This document shows, piece after piece, positions 25,401 to 32,021 of a DNA stretch of 64,000 nucleotides (the stretch's first letter is position 1; every line of letters begins with the position of its first letter). The stretch is from a virus. The DNA lies in IMG/VR virus record IMGVR_UViG_3300029951_000013, positions 24,896 to 88,895 of that record; one strand, 5' to 3'. The notes beneath the pieces were generated by a model. That model was not told the origin of the DNA. It made no database searches and saw only the letters and a program-made list of their open reading frames with translations. A program made the position numbers and the translations under genes.

Positions 25401-25737
25401 TGACTTGGTCCTGGTCGCCGGGGTACTGGTGCAGGGCGGCGATGATGTTCTGCTGCACTTCGGGCGGGAACGCCGAGGCGTCACCGCCGAGGAACATCAG
25501 CGTGCAGTGCAGCTCAGCCGCCACCTCGCCGCCCTTGACCGCGAGCCGCTTGGCATCGGCTGGAGTCGGCATCAGTGCGATCATGGCCCCGGAATGGGCG
25601 TCCGCGCCGGCGTCGGACGCCAGCATCCGGCGGCCGTGGGCGGACTGTACGTGGTGGCCGCGCTGATGGAGCTGCTCGACCACCGGCTGGCCGTCCCGGG
25701 TGCCGATACGCAATCGGGACGGTGTTCCCTCAGACAT
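22420..25737 (-). CDS. 2H-domain / MuF-like / capsid maturation protease fusion
   Basis: 1105 residues with three recognisable parts. Residues about 50-210 resemble a 2H phosphoesterase (2'-5' RNA ligase-like): first motif H77-C-T79 in LHCTLMFLGG, second His H186 in WVAHICAAY (Thr replaced by Cys188). Residues about 250-500 are SPP1 gp7/MuF-like with the family signature DRTCQPCQSVDG and CLGGGNCRG. From about 690 on is a prohead protease: PLRWNIQDSHGG with its His and FVRGVSIDADS with the likely Ser. It would attach to the portal, mature the capsid, and possibly carry a nucleotide-cleaving domain into the head. The usual phage versions are separate, shorter proteins. Confidence 0.8.
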   Translation of the reverse strand: MSEGTPSRLRIGTRDGQPVVEQLHQRGHHVQSAHGRRMLASDAGADAHSGAMIALMPTPADAKRLAVKGGEVAAELHCTLMFLGGDASAFPPEVQQNIIAALHQYPGDQDQVTTKVFGIGHWNGDSPGASWVWNVGDNPDADAADCPLDDFHQLAAMAVQDALMLHQQRGGDPVPLPDQHSPWVAHICAAYTDDLSLASTLEAKLGPVTFDRIRVSFGNEDTDIPLTASLAATGTAITAAAKPKRAKRPDEFRRLPNATELAARVDFAAHQRSWQQAVNGALTDWQAVTADWRTQIKDQILAGGTDALSTLSITTDTAADTLYGRMRTTAQAAGVAQQQEAEQQGVHVPPWSLEPGRVAALAGLDLLRQVASIAADTMGNRLVQAAKHRAMGLFSVLSGIRLASEVELALQGLSDAFDKQWLGEAMSAAQNAGRIAVLEAAPPATYYATEILDDRTCQPCQSVDGKAFNSLDDAEDAYPGGGYADCLGGGNCRGTIYAVWDQGMLASAEEGTPVTTVVEEELGGKPNKGTAKDKRLSKNKPDGSTAPSGMSDSGGAPCAECPDDAAHFGSSNTVSDAPWDGSPSNFTPVQYKTASAACDPGNGTPEEECFLPHHDPDGELNRAGLAAAAGRFSSLTGHSPAAVAAAKSHLVAHYNAIKEPVPDNLKAAAATGAPAIQPAPVIAPGGPTAPWSGVLAVEGVTTGDGREFAPDALTWQDPPIPLRWNIQDSHGGEPRTVAVNVGRIDTIQRVGNQIQATGVLDLSDPNGVAARDKIAGRFVRGVSIDADSIGDADIEMVWPERNNEGDDEEDIFAMLFAQPEKVIFHGGQIRAATLCDIPAFKDAYIQLTDADTGAVVAGGAMDPAEWEAAQVEEPDETGAVTASLGVYTPPAEWFADPGLSVPTPITVSDSGRIYGHAAQWGTCHIGQTGQCVQPPREDYHAYYMTGEVGLDDGTTASVGQITVGTGHASLNVGAQAAKEHYDHTGWAVADVVVGNDVHGIWVAGSIRADADAGKVAALRAAGQVSGDWRRIGGKLRLVGLLAVNVPGFPVPRMRARVSAGAQVALVAAGQPTVAPGVAGPSEHDLDQMAMRRVLEMLAKRVKADA

Positions 25738-27595
25738 GAGCGCGGCCGTTCACCCGGCTGTGCGGAGTGACCAGGGTGGACTCCATGGCCGTCGTGTCCA
25801 GATACGGCGACAGGCCGTCCAGGCGCACGCGGCCGAAGGCGTCCAGGTGGCACAGGTAGGTGCCGGGCGTTCCGGGGATCGCCGCCGGGGCGTCCTGCAT
25901 CACCGCCTCGGTGAAGGGGCACGAATAGGAGTGGTCCCGGCAGACATCGGGGTGCCGCAGGTCCCAGCGTCCGTCCAGCCGGAACAGCACCGCGTGCTGG
26001 ACCTTCCCCTGCCGCACCCGCCGCGCCAACTCCGGGTTGACCGCCGCCGCTTGGGTCGGCGGCCCTGCGGCGGGAGCCGGGGCAGCGGGCACCGTCGGTC
26101 CGGCGGGCGGCGTGTGCTCGTCCGGCTCGCCGGTCTGGCCGGGGGCCGGGATGACGCCCTGGATCTCCTGCGCCGCGCCCGGGCCGGAGGTGGCCGGGGT
26201 GACCAGCTCGGTGCCGGTCAGGACGTCCAGCGCACCGGGGGCCGCGCCGTGCGCGAGCCGGATCAGGGATTTGAGGCCCTGGTCCCGCAGATCCTGCGGA
26301 GTCGGTGCGTCGTCCTCGCTCATACCGATCTCGCGCCGGTACGCCTGCCCGCTCAATTCCAGCCGGTCGTAGGCGTTCTGAGCGTTGATGCTCTTGTCCG
26401 GACGGAGTGTCAGCTCGGACAGGTCGTACCAGACGACGATGCTGGGGTCGGTCACGCCAGCGGCTGCCAGCAGGGGCTGGAGGTAGCCTGTGGTCAGTGC
26501 GGCGCAGATGATCTCAGCCAGCGGAGCTATGTGGACCTTGAGTCCGGACTCCTCGACGGCCCACGCCGACCAGTGGTTACTGTCGCCCAGGCCGAGCATG
26601 ACGTCCGAGGGGATGTCGAGCTGGGTGGCCACGCGGCGTATCGCCTGATCCCGCTTGTTGATCACCTGGTCGTCTATCTTGAGGGTGAAATCCAAGTGCT
26701 GGACGTCCTTGACCCACTCCGCCGGTACCCGCAGCGGGATCGGGATCACAGCGGATGCGGTTCCCGGCGTCTTGATCGCCTCGGCGGCGACCGTGATCCA
26801 CTCCTCCATGAAGGGGTCTTCGGCGTCGGCGAACTCCTCGCGCGCCGGGAAGGACACCTCCTCCGGCAGGATCAGTACTCCCGCTGAGGCGAGGCGGCTC
26901 AGGTACTGTGCCGTGATGTGCCGGTTGACCAGCTCCAGCTCCCGCATGGCGGTCAGCGCGGACCGGGCTGGGCTGGTGGCTAGGTGGTAGAAGCGGTCGT
27001 GTGGACGCCACACCCGGATCGGGACCATGGAGTCCTCGGCCAGGGGCCGCCAGACCGTCCCCAGGTTCGGGTTGTTCTCGTCGGTGACCTCGTAGCCAGT
27101 CCGCCCGGTCACCGCGCCCACCGCGCGGACCTCGTCCACCGCGCGCACCTGCCAACGGTAGAGGCCGTTGACCTTCTCGCCGATCAGGTACCCCTCGCCG
27201 GGGACCGAGAGCTGGACCGTGAGCCGCTTCATGATCTCGGACCGGCCGCCGATGCCGTTGCCGAGCTGCTGGATCAGGTCGGCGGCCGGTCCGGTGTCCA
27301 GGACGGTGGGCTCGTCGTTGCCGGGCTCCATCTGGCCCGCCCGGAGCCGTACCCGGGACAGCATGTTGGCCAGCCAGCTCACCCCGTAGTTGAACTCCCC
27401 CAGGGTGTCGAAGTACCCCCACACCTCGTTCTGCCAGCGGTCGGTGTGGCGCATGAACTGGGCGGAAGGCCCGGCGGCCGGGACGGCGGCGGCGGTGACC
27501 GCGGACGGTTCGGCTGCGGCGGTCAGAGACGCGGGCTCAAGCCCGGCCTCGTCGGGCAGCATCCGCCGGTACCCGACGTTGTGGTACCAGGCCAT
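25730..27595 (-). CDS. Portal protein
   Basis: 621 residues. The ATG at 27595 has GGGAGGACAGTG upstream; the frame is open for 77 further codons but without a start signal. Portal features include the QLSVPGEGYLIGEK strand region, the stem-crown segment VINKRDQAIRRVATQLDIPSDVMLGLG, and an acidic SEDDAPTPQDLRDQG clip-like helix. A Pro-rich C-terminal linker leads to a small Cys/His region (HPDVCRDHSYSCPF). It overlaps the protease fusion by 8 bases, the standard order portal to protease. Confidence 0.85.
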   Translation of the reverse strand: MAWYHNVGYRRMLPDEAGLEPASLTAAAEPSAVTAAAVPAAGPSAQFMRHTDRWQNEVWGYFDTLGEFNYGVSWLANMLSRVRLRAGQMEPGNDEPTVLDTGPAADLIQQLGNGIGGRSEIMKRLTVQLSVPGEGYLIGEKVNGLYRWQVRAVDEVRAVGAVTGRTGYEVTDENNPNLGTVWRPLAEDSMVPIRVWRPHDRFYHLATSPARSALTAMRELELVNRHITAQYLSRLASAGVLILPEEVSFPAREEFADAEDPFMEEWITVAAEAIKTPGTASAVIPIPLRVPAEWVKDVQHLDFTLKIDDQVINKRDQAIRRVATQLDIPSDVMLGLGDSNHWSAWAVEESGLKVHIAPLAEIICAALTTGYLQPLLAAAGVTDPSIVVWYDLSELTLRPDKSINAQNAYDRLELSGQAYRREIGMSEDDAPTPQDLRDQGLKSLIRLAHGAAPGALDVLTGTELVTPATSGPGAAQEIQGVIPAPGQTGEPDEHTPPAGPTVPAAPAPAAGPPTQAAAVNPELARRVRQGKVQHAVLFRLDGRWDLRHPDVCRDHSYSCPFTEAVMQDAPAAIPGTPGTYLCHLDAFGRVRLDGLSPYLDTTAMESTLVTPHSRVNGRAHV

Positions 27596-27808
27596 AGCAC
27601 TGTCCTCCCGCCGGTCCGGTTGGGCCCAAGGTACCGCCGGTTCCGGGGGCGATCGTCCCGGGCGCGATAGCGGCACCGCAGTCCCGGTCCGGCGCTGCGC
27701 TTGCCCGGGTACTGGGCGATCCACCAGACTCAGGGCAGTGCCCTTCCTGCACTGGCTCGGAATCGGGATGACAGGGCGGGACCACCGTGTTGGCGCACGG
27801 CCCGCCGG
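27596..27808. other. Intergenic stretch between portal and recombinase, left part
   Basis: About 210 bases without a credible gene on either strand. Being divergent to the portal operon (-) and the recombinase (+), it should hold the promoter of the virion operon. No sigma-70-like pair could be identified in this GC-rich sequence. Confidence 0.3.
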
Positions 27809-27843
27809 GAGCCGGCACCCCTGCAAGGGTGCCGGCTCTTTCC
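27809..27843 (+). terminator. 12-bp stem-loop, rho-independent terminator-like
   Basis: GAGCCGGCACCC (27809-27820) pairs perfectly with GGGTGCCGGCTC (27827-27838) around the loop CTGCAA, followed by TTTCC on the plus strand. It looks like a terminator for plus-strand transcripts. No plus-strand gene lies immediately to its left, so it may insulate the recombinase or end a short untranslated RNA. Confidence 0.6.
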
Positions 27844-27852
27844 GTAGGCGTC

Positions 27853-27880
27853 GCTCTCGATAATCTGCCTTATCGAGAGC
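27853..27880. other. 28-bp 11-6-11 palindrome, dif/attP-like recombination site
   Basis: GCTCTCGATAA (27853-27863) and TTATCGAGAGC (27870-27880) are perfect inverted 11-base arms separated by the 6-base spacer TCTGCC. Length and geometry are exactly those of XerCD dif sites (11-6-11), and the site lies 53 bases upstream of the tyrosine recombinase start. It is a strong candidate for the recombinase core site, either attP or a resolution site. An operator is the alternative. Confidence 0.55.
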
Positions 27881-27914
27881 CAGAATCAGCGTGTTTCTGC
27901 GATTCGATCAATCA

Positions 27915-27933
27915 GACCTGAGACAATCAGGTC
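27915..27933 (+). promoter_or_regulatory. 7-bp hairpin abutting recombinase start codon
   Basis: GACCTGA (27915-27921) and TCAGGTC (27927-27933) form an inverted repeat with loop GACAA that ends directly before the ATG at 27934. There is no other Shine-Dalgarno sequence; the AGG inside the right arm is the only candidate and would be masked in the hairpin. This could restrict recombinase translation or bind a repressor. Confidence 0.4.
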
Positions 27934-28938
27934 ATGACACCAGGCGAACTGACCCTCTTCGGATCATCAGATCACGCGCAGGCCCTGGCAGACCGGGCTC
28001 TGTCCGACCGGACGCGCGACCGCCTGGAGCGGTCGGTGCCGGAGAACACCCGGCGAGCCTACGCCCGGCAGTGGACCCAGTTCGCGAACTGGTGCGCGGC
28101 GCAGGGCCGTACCGACCTCCCGGCCACCGGGCACACCCTGGCCGAGTACACCGGCCACCTCGCCGACCTCGACCGGGCGCCCGCGACGATCGAGCAGGCG
28201 ATCGCCGCCGTCCGCACCGCGCACCGCACCGCCGGGTACCGCCAGCAGCCGGACACCTGTGACGCCCTGGCCGTCCTCAAGGTCCACAAACAGGACCGGG
28301 CGGAAGCCGGCAAGCGGAAGCGGAAGGCGCCCCCGGTCACCCTGGAGCCGCTGCGCGCCATGGTCGAAACTACCGACCCGGGCACCCTCGCCGGGAAGCG
28401 GGACCGCGCGCTGCTCGTCCTCGGCTTCGCCATGATGGCCCGCCGCTCCGAGCTGGCCGTTCTGCGCATCGCCGACATCAGGTTCACCGATGACGGGCTC
28501 ACCGTCACCGTGCGGGCCAGCAAGACCGACCAGGACGCCGAAGGCGTCGAGGTCAACATCCCGGCCGGCGTTCACCCCGACACCGACCCCGTCCGGGTGG
28601 TCCGGGCGTGGCTGGCCGCCCTGGCCGGACTCGGGGTGACCGGGGGATCGCTGCTGCGCAGCGTCGACCGCTGGGGACGGCTCGGTGCGAGCATGACCGG
28701 CGAGGCCGTCAACGAGGCAGTACAGCGGCGGGCCGCTACGGCGGGTCTGGAGGACGCCGGGGCCTACAGCGCCCACGGCCTGCGGGCGGGCGGGCCCACC
28801 GAGGCCGCCCGGGCCGGGCACCCGGTCAGCTTTATCGCCGAGCACGGCCGCTGGTCCAAATCGTCGCCGGTGGTGTACGAGTACGTCCGCGCGGTAGACA
28901 AGTGGCGGGACAACCCGATGCGCGGGATCGGTCTCTGA
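27934..28938 (+). CDS. Tyrosine recombinase / integrase
   Basis: 334 residues with an N-terminal SAM-like core-binding domain (residues 20-125) and a C-terminal catalytic domain. All active-site residues are visible: Arg171 in ARRSEL, Lys197 in SKTDQ, His281-x2-Arg284 in HGLRAG, His304/Trp307 in EHGRW, and the nucleophile Tyr315 or Tyr317 in VVYEYVRAVDKW. It is short and lacks the arm-type DNA-binding domain of lambda-like integrases, resembling Xer/Cre-type recombinases. It would catalyse integration/excision or resolve multimers of a circular prophage. The palindrome at 27853-27880 is its probable site. Confidence 0.9.
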   Translation: MTPGELTLFGSSDHAQALADRALSDRTRDRLERSVPENTRRAYARQWTQFANWCAAQGRTDLPATGHTLAEYTGHLADLDRAPATIEQAIAAVRTAHRTAGYRQQPDTCDALAVLKVHKQDRAEAGKRKRKAPPVTLEPLRAMVETTDPGTLAGKRDRALLVLGFAMMARRSELAVLRIADIRFTDDGLTVTVRASKTDQDAEGVEVNIPAGVHPDTDPVRVVRAWLAALAGLGVTGGSLLRSVDRWGRLGASMTGEAVNEAVQRRAATAGLEDAGAYSAHGLRAGGPTEAARAGHPVSFIAEHGRWSKSSPVVYEYVRAVDKWRDNPMRGIGL

Positions 28939-29001
28939 CTGTCAGCTCCTCCTGACATCCTGAACCCGTTCTTCGAACCGCATGAAGTGGAGACAGACCT
29001 G

Positions 29002-29544
29002 ATGGACGACGAACCGCGCGGTGCCCGTACCCACGCCATCCCATTGCCGCAGGCCCGGCAGGTCAAACGGGCGATCAACTCCCTGGACCTCGGCCTGGAG
29101 GTGCGCAGGCCGCCCGGCACGGTCCACCCGATGGGTGATCGCGGCGAAGCGGCGCAGTACCTCGGGATGCTGAAAGCCGTCGTGGCCCAGATGGAGTACG
29201 GCCTGCGGGGCGGCCCGCTCCAGAACGACGTGCAGAAGGGCTGGTTCCAGGGTTTCGACCGGGAGACGCCGCCCATCCTGGCGAACATCGCCTCGCAGGT
29301 ACGGGAGTTGTCCGCGTTCGCCCGACAGGGCATCCTCCAGGTCCCGCACGCCTCGCAGCAGATGGGCGTCGCCGCTGCGGCTCTTCTGGCTGCGGCTCAC
29401 GCGTTCGCCGCTGCCGCCGAGATCGCGGTGGGCCTCGACTCACCGAACTTCGATGAGAACAAGGTGGTCAGGCAATCCGAGCAGATGTACGAGGCGTTCA
29501 GTGTGCTCGCCGAGTACGTGGCCCAGAAGATGGACGGCCTCTGA
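29002..29544 (+). CDS. Hypothetical helical protein next to recombinase
   Basis: 180 residues; the ATG at 29002 has GTGGAGACAG upstream and a GTG at 28987 is a less likely start. Mostly alpha-helical, with an Ala-rich hydrophobic helix (VAAAALLAAAHAFAAAAEI) near residues 122-140 that is too polar at its edges to be a sure membrane segment. No family recognised. It shares direction with the recombinase and ends six bases from a converging gene, so it is the last of this short plus-strand unit. Confidence 0.65.
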   Translation: MDDEPRGARTHAIPLPQARQVKRAINSLDLGLEVRRPPGTVHPMGDRGEAAQYLGMLKAVVAQMEYGLRGGPLQNDVQKGWFQGFDRETPPILANIASQVRELSAFARQGILQVPHASQQMGVAAAALLAAAHAFAAAAEIAVGLDSPNFDENKVVRQSEQMYEAFSVLAEYVAQKMDGL

Positions 29545-29550
29545 CCGGGG

Positions 29551-29838
29551 CTATTCCCGGGTGCCGACAGACTGCAACGCCGCGCGGTGCGCGTCCTGGA
29601 CGTCCCGCGCGGTGAGCCTGTCGTCCGGGTGGTGCTTGCGGCAGACCGTATGGCCGCCGGCTGTGGTGTGGCGGCCGAGCCGCCAGCAGCCGTGGACCTC
29701 GCAGTTGTGCTTGCGCAGGACCATCAGCAGACCGCCGATGATGGTGATCTCGCCGAGGTCCGAGCCGATACCGGACCAGAACGAGTAGGCGTGCCCGGCG
29801 GCATTGGTGATGCCGAACCAGATCAGGAGTCCGTGCAC
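29551..29838 (-). CDS. Small membrane protein with Cys/His tail
   Basis: 95 residues. The N-terminal 42 residues contain one or two hydrophobic helices (LLIWFGITNAAGHAYSFW; ITIIGGLLMVL). The remainder has CEVHGC and H-x-V-C-RKHH, a zinc-type arrangement on the cytoplasmic side. Such membrane/zinc-tail proteins are frequent in actinophages; function unknown. Confidence 0.65.
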   Translation of the reverse strand: MHGLLIWFGITNAAGHAYSFWSGIGSDLGEITIIGGLLMVLRKHNCEVHGCWRLGRHTTAGGHTVCRKHHPDDRLTARDVQDAHRAALQSVGTRE

Positions 29839-29839
29839 G

Positions 29840-30097
29840 TCAGCCTCCCGGGAGGATCAGGCCGTTCATCTTGGCCACCTCGGCGCGGATCTGGTCGGCC
29901 CAGCGCAGGGCGTCGTCCTTGGCCAGCAGCACCGAGACGGTGGTGTTGGGGACGCGCACCGCCAGGGCCAGCCGCTGGCCGCCGAGGGTCGGCACCACCT
30001 CGGTCACCAAGAAGGCGGGCACCTCGCCGACGAAGGGGTGGTCCAGGTCGCGCCAGGATCCCGGCTGGGCCCCGGTCACGAGCGGAGGAGTTGTCAT
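29840..30097 (-). CDS. Hypothetical conserved-looking small protein
   Basis: 85 residues starting at the ATG that overlaps the stop of the nucleotidyltransferase gene (ATGA). It is a compact alpha/beta protein ending VSVLLAKDDALRWADQIRAEVAKMNGLILPG. No catalytic motif. The longer frame upstream is not supported. Confidence 0.6.
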   Translation of the reverse strand: MTTPPLVTGAQPGSWRDLDHPFVGEVPAFLVTEVVPTLGGQRLALAVRVPNTTVSVLLAKDDALRWADQIRAEVAKMNGLILPGG

Positions 30098-30441
30098 CGG
30101 CCACCGTCCACGTAGAGACCGACCGGGTATCGGACATGCGTCGAGTCGTACCGCTTGTTGGCGTCGGACATCCGCTGGATCTGGAAGTCGACCGGCAGTC
30201 CGGTTCGCTGCCTGCCCAGTTCGGACAGGGCCGCGCACATCAGCGACCACATCGGATTCGTTCGAGACGGCTTGACCAGCTTCGGGAACAGCGCGTCGAA
30301 CTGGGCGTCCGGCAGAATCAGCCGAAGGTCGACGTCTCGCCACGTCGTGCTAGTGGCTGACGAGCCAACGAGCATCGGGAACGAGTCGAAGGCGTCGTTG
30401 ACCTCGCGACCGAACGCGTCCAGATGAAGTGACGCGGGCAT
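30094..30441 (-). CDS. Nucleotidyltransferase-fold protein
   Basis: 115 residues. The segment MLVGSSATSTTWRDVDLRL matches the MNT/polymerase-beta nucleotidyltransferase core: the GSS loop and two acidic residues D36-V-D38. The second acidic strand is less clear (PVDFQIQ, D85). These minimal enzymes transfer nucleoside monophosphates to proteins or small molecules. The ATG has only a weak ribosome binding site. Confidence 0.6.
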   Translation of the reverse strand: MPASLHLDAFGREVNDAFDSFPMLVGSSATSTTWRDVDLRLILPDAQFDALFPKLVKPSRTNPMWSLMCAALSELGRQRTGLPVDFQIQRMSDANKRYDSTHVRYPVGLYVDGGR

Positions 30442-30494
30442 TCCGACGCCGATGGGGCCGACACCTCGGCTCGGGCTGCGGCGTTCGGTACCTG

Positions 30495-31118
30495 TCACTT
30501 CGCCAGCACCGCCTGGAAGAGGCCGACCTGCTCGTGCCGTTCGATCTGCCAGCCCGCCCGGCGCAGCAGCGCAGCGTAGCCGTCCATGTCCCAGGCCCAG
30601 GCGTGCTCGGGGCAGTGGTTGCCGGGCCCCTCGTTCCACGGGCTGGAGCACACCAAGCGCTTCGACCCGGCACGCACCCAGCGCAGGACGTCCTCCGGGT
30701 CGGCAACGTGCTCCAGCACCTCGGTCATGACCGAGACCTCCCCTAGAGCCGCCTCGGACCGGCCTGCACCGAAGACGTCCAGGAGTTCGGCGTCCACCCC
30801 GCGCTCCCGCCAGCCGGCTTCGTTGGACGGCTGGAAGTCGTAGCCCCAGTGCAGTTGATCCGGCATCCCTTTGAGCAGGGAGAGAAGTCCGCCGTCTCCG
30901 CATCCCAGATCGGAGACGGTGACCCAGCCGTCCTGGCCCTCAGGGCGCGAGATGTCAGCGTGCAACTCGTAGACCGCCTGCCGGACGAACCCGGCGGCCG
31001 TCTCCAGCCGTGGCCGGTGGTGGTCCTGCTCCAGGTGCGGGGCCCGCTCGCGGTCGGCGTGGAACTGGGCGGTGGAGACGTGCGGCACCTCTTCGGTGAA
31101 CAGCCGGTGCTCGGTCAC
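30495..31118 (-). CDS. SAM-dependent methyltransferase, class I
   Basis: 207 residues from a GTG overlapping the previous stop (GTGA). Motif I is VSDLGCGDGGLL (residues 68-79), followed by GYDFQPSNEA (motif II acidic) and SVMTEVLEHVADPEDVLRW (motif IV region), as in UbiE/methyltransferase-11-type enzymes. It lacks DNA methylase signatures such as DPPY, so a small molecule, lipid or sugar substrate is more likely. It may work with the phage glycosyltransferase. Confidence 0.8.
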   Translation of the reverse strand: MTEHRLFTEEVPHVSTAQFHADRERAPHLEQDHHRPRLETAAGFVRQAVYELHADISRPEGQDGWVTVSDLGCGDGGLLSLLKGMPDQLHWGYDFQPSNEAGWRERGVDAELLDVFGAGRSEAALGEVSVMTEVLEHVADPEDVLRWVRAGSKRLVCSSPWNEGPGNHCPEHAWAWDMDGYAALLRRAGWQIERHEQVGLFQAVLAK

Positions 31119-31294
31119 GCGACCCACTTCCCGATGATGGCGAGGATCTCGGCAGGGTCCACCAGATCAGCAGTCGTCCAGTTCCCGTCATCATCCGGCA
31201 CCTGGTGCTCCCGGCACAGTCCGATCACCTGATTCAATGCCCCGGCCAGACCAGACTGTCCTGCTACCGCCGTGGGCCCTGCTCGCTCCGTCAT
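31115..31294 (-). CDS. Small hypothetical protein
   Basis: 59 residues, ATG at 31294 overlapping the preceding stop (ATGA) and AAGGACGC upstream. Helical, with an acidic middle (VPDDDGNWTTADLVDPAEIL). No family recognised; coupled to both neighbours by 4-base overlaps. Confidence 0.55.
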   Translation of the reverse strand: MTERAGPTAVAGQSGLAGALNQVIGLCREHQVPDDDGNWTTADLVDPAEILAIIGKWVA

Positions 31295-31476
31295 GGCGCG
31301 GCGTCCTTCGTCTTGTCGGGCCTGCCACCAGGACAAGTCGTACCGCCTTCGGCGGTCTGGCGGTTGTGCGCCGTGATCCGGGCCTCGCGCGGCCCGAGGG
31401 TCCGCACATCACCGCAGACTGGGCAGTAGAACCGGCGCAGGATCCCGCGCGGTCGGCGCGCGTAGGTCTGGGTCAC
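31291..31476 (-). CDS. Small zinc-ribbon protein
   Basis: 61 residues. FYCPVCGDVRTLG gives one CxxC pair and a later Cys (TTCPGG) a third ligand; basic N-terminus (RRPRGILRR) suggests nucleic acid contact. It overlaps both neighbours by 4 bases. No family recognised beyond the zinc ribbon. Confidence 0.6.
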   Translation of the reverse strand: MTQTYARRPRGILRRFYCPVCGDVRTLGPREARITAHNRQTAEGGTTCPGGRPDKTKDAAP

Positions 31477-32006
31477 AGCGACCGCCCGGTCTTCAGGTCG
31501 ACCGGGTCCAGAACGGTCCTCAGTCGGTAGAGGTCGCCCGGCGTGGCGTAGCCCGGCCAGCGGCCGTCGGCGAAGAGGTGCCAGCCGCCGTCGGCCGCCG
31601 CGCGGTCGGCCAGCTGGGAGCAGATCATGTGGCCTGTATCGCCGATGTACTCCCGTAGCCCCGGTGCCGGGAGGTGCAGCCGGTGTGCGGCGATCGCGGC
31701 GTAGTCGAGGAACGAGTACGGCACGCCGAGGTACGCCTCTGCTGCTGCGGCCACGGCCGACCCGTACTGGACCGGGCAGTGCAGCCAGGCCACCGTGTTC
31801 GAGGCGTACTCGGCCAGGGCCGCCTTGCGCGCGCCGCTGGGTTCGGCTTCCACGATCCAGCCGTTCCCGGTGTAGACGAACGCGTGTTCGTAGTTCACAA
31901 AACCGTCACCGTCGAGCCACTGAGCAGCCCTGATGCCCAGGCCCACGCCACTCTGGATCTGAGTCAGCCCGATGTCCCCCGGACTCGGCGTGTAGAGGTC
32001 GACCAC
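31473..32006 (-). CDS. Permuted papain-like (YiiX/NlpC-P60 superfamily) enzyme
   Basis: 177 residues. The PSPGDIGLTQ start, NYEHAFVYTGNG (His41), EAEPSGAR (Glu53) and TGHMICSQLAD (Cys129) match the circularly permuted NlpC/P60 arrangement, where His precedes Cys. Such enzymes cut amide bonds in peptidoglycan, lipids or proteins. There is no signal peptide, so it acts in the cytosol, or in the virion or after lysis. It lies between the beta-helix protein and small zinc proteins. Confidence 0.65.
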   Translation of the reverse strand: MVDLYTPSPGDIGLTQIQSGVGLGIRAAQWLDGDGFVNYEHAFVYTGNGWIVEAEPSGARKAALAEYASNTVAWLHCPVQYGSAVAAAAEAYLGVPYSFLDYAAIAAHRLHLPAPGLREYIGDTGHMICSQLADRAAADGGWHLFADGRWPGYATPGDLYRLRTVLDPVDLKTGRSL

Positions 32007-32021
32007 GGTGCGCTCCCAGTC

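Noticed and set aside
29540-29560. Short CCGGG/CCCGG hairpin at the convergent junction as terminator
   Set aside because: Stem of five bases without T tract is too weak to support a call.
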